DNA of 15,561 bases, taken from assembly GCA_015655565.1 (NCBI GenBank), contig JAATEU010000626.1:1-15561 (forward strand), given 5' to 3'. A program made the position numbers and the translations under genes. Below the pieces are notes generated by a model. It did no database searches, was not told the origin of the DNA, and saw only the letters and a program-made list of their open reading frames with translations. Positions 15,271 through 15,561 of this stretch are shown here, piece by piece. Positions within the stretch are counted from its first letter, which is position 1. Each line of letters starts with the position of its first letter. The stretch comes from Clostridiales bacterium. Lineage in GTDB: Bacteria > Bacillota > Clostridia > Lachnospirales > Lachnospiraceae.

Positions 15271-15515
15271 TTGCATATGCTACATATAGAATTAACGTAA
15301 TAGCAGGTGTTTGAGATGAAGGCAACAAATTTCAGTTTACGGACAGGTTATGTTTATAATCTTTAGCTCAAAAAATTCTAACTGACAATCACTGCAACAT
15401 GACCTTGGCAGGCTATCATACAGCGATTTTGTCCAATTCCAATTTGTTGATTAAACTTTGCTCAACATAAGTTCAATCTAACATGGCATCTAAGAACTGA
15501 ATATTCAAAAAATGT
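15271..15515. other. Gene-poor tail after the DUF4238-like gene
   Basis: No convincing gene is seen here on either strand. A 16-codon frame begins at ATG 15316 (MKATNFSLRTGYVYNL) and stops at TAG; it has only a weak ribosome-like site (AGGTG) and may be a relic. The rest shows no repeats, tRNA or attachment site that I could recognise. Confidence 0.5.
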
Positions 15516-15554
15516 AAGCCATTATGGAGCAAATAGCTCTGTAGTGGCTTTTTT
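15516..15554 (+). terminator. Strong intrinsic terminator near the window end
   Basis: AAGCCATTATGGAGC pairs with GCTCTGTAGTGGCTT around the loop AAATA, fifteen pairs including three G-T wobbles, and is followed by a run of six T (15549-15554). It probably ends transcription from the DUF4238-like gene, or from a gene lost from the tail region, since it lies about 245 bases after the stop. Confidence 0.8.
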
Positions 15555-15561
15555 ACGTTGG

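Noticed and set aside
1..15561. CRISPR array, tRNA or rRNA gene, insertion sequence, oriT or integration site
   Set aside because: No regularly spaced repeats, cloverleaf or rRNA-like sequence, transposase frame or recognisable attachment core was seen; oriT usually lies near a relaxase gene, which is absent here.

Overview
The window looks like part of an integrative and conjugative element from a low-GC, Gram-positive anaerobe of the Clostridia, most likely a Lachnospiraceae-type gut bacterium. The grounds are the gene families (VirD4, PcfB, Maff2, a TrbL/VirB6-like protein, PrgI, VirB4 and DUF5688-type proteins, in the general layout of Tn1549/CTn-type elements), strong AGGAGG-like ribosome sites, and frequent GTG/TTG starts. 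No species can be named from sequence alone. All supported genes lie on the + strand.

Layout. (1) 1-1688: the 3' part, nearly complete, of an AT-rich UvrD-like superfamily 1 helicase, closed by an intrinsic terminator at 1758-1781. (2) 1796-1936: a leader region with an 11-codon leader peptide behind a strong ribosome site and a terminator-like hairpin. (3) 1937-7879: a tightly packed transfer operon holding a DUF5688-type protein, a 38-residue protein, a JAB/RadC-like JAMM protein, two unrecognised proteins, a PcfB-like coupling adaptor with an apparent winged-helix insert, and the VirD4 coupling ATPase. Several of these genes overlap. (4) 7880-8100: a gap with several hairpins that is also open in two reading frames. 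(5) 8101-12841: the secretion-channel genes, namely a Maff2/VirB2-like pilin-type protein, a VirB6/TrbL-like membrane protein, a small DUF4313-like protein, PrgI (VirB3-like) and VirB4. A one-helix membrane peptide follows prgI, out of frame at a run of seven A. (6) 12842-15561: accessory DNA, with a promoter, an HNH-type nuclease gene broken by one in-frame TAA, a DUF4238-like protein with a C-terminal SEC-C zinc motif, and a gene-poor tail ending in a strong terminator.

How it fits together. PcfB-like adaptor and VirD4 would bring the relaxase-DNA complex to the channel; VirB4, PrgI, the VirB6-like protein and the pilin-like protein would form the channel and its motor. Relaxase, cell-wall hydrolase (NlpC/P60 type), topoisomerase, integrase and oriT are not in the window. 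The cargo after virB4 replaces the hydrolase gene usually expected there. The helicase, the broken HNH gene and the DUF4238/SEC-C gene look like accessory, possibly defence-related, cargo on both sides of the transfer genes; that role is inference.

The points most worth checking are the dual-frame structured gap before the pilin gene, the leader peptide plus hairpin at the head of the operon, the A7 frameshift after prgI, the FtsK-gamma-like domain in the PcfB-like protein, and the HNH nonsense codon with a possible restart site.
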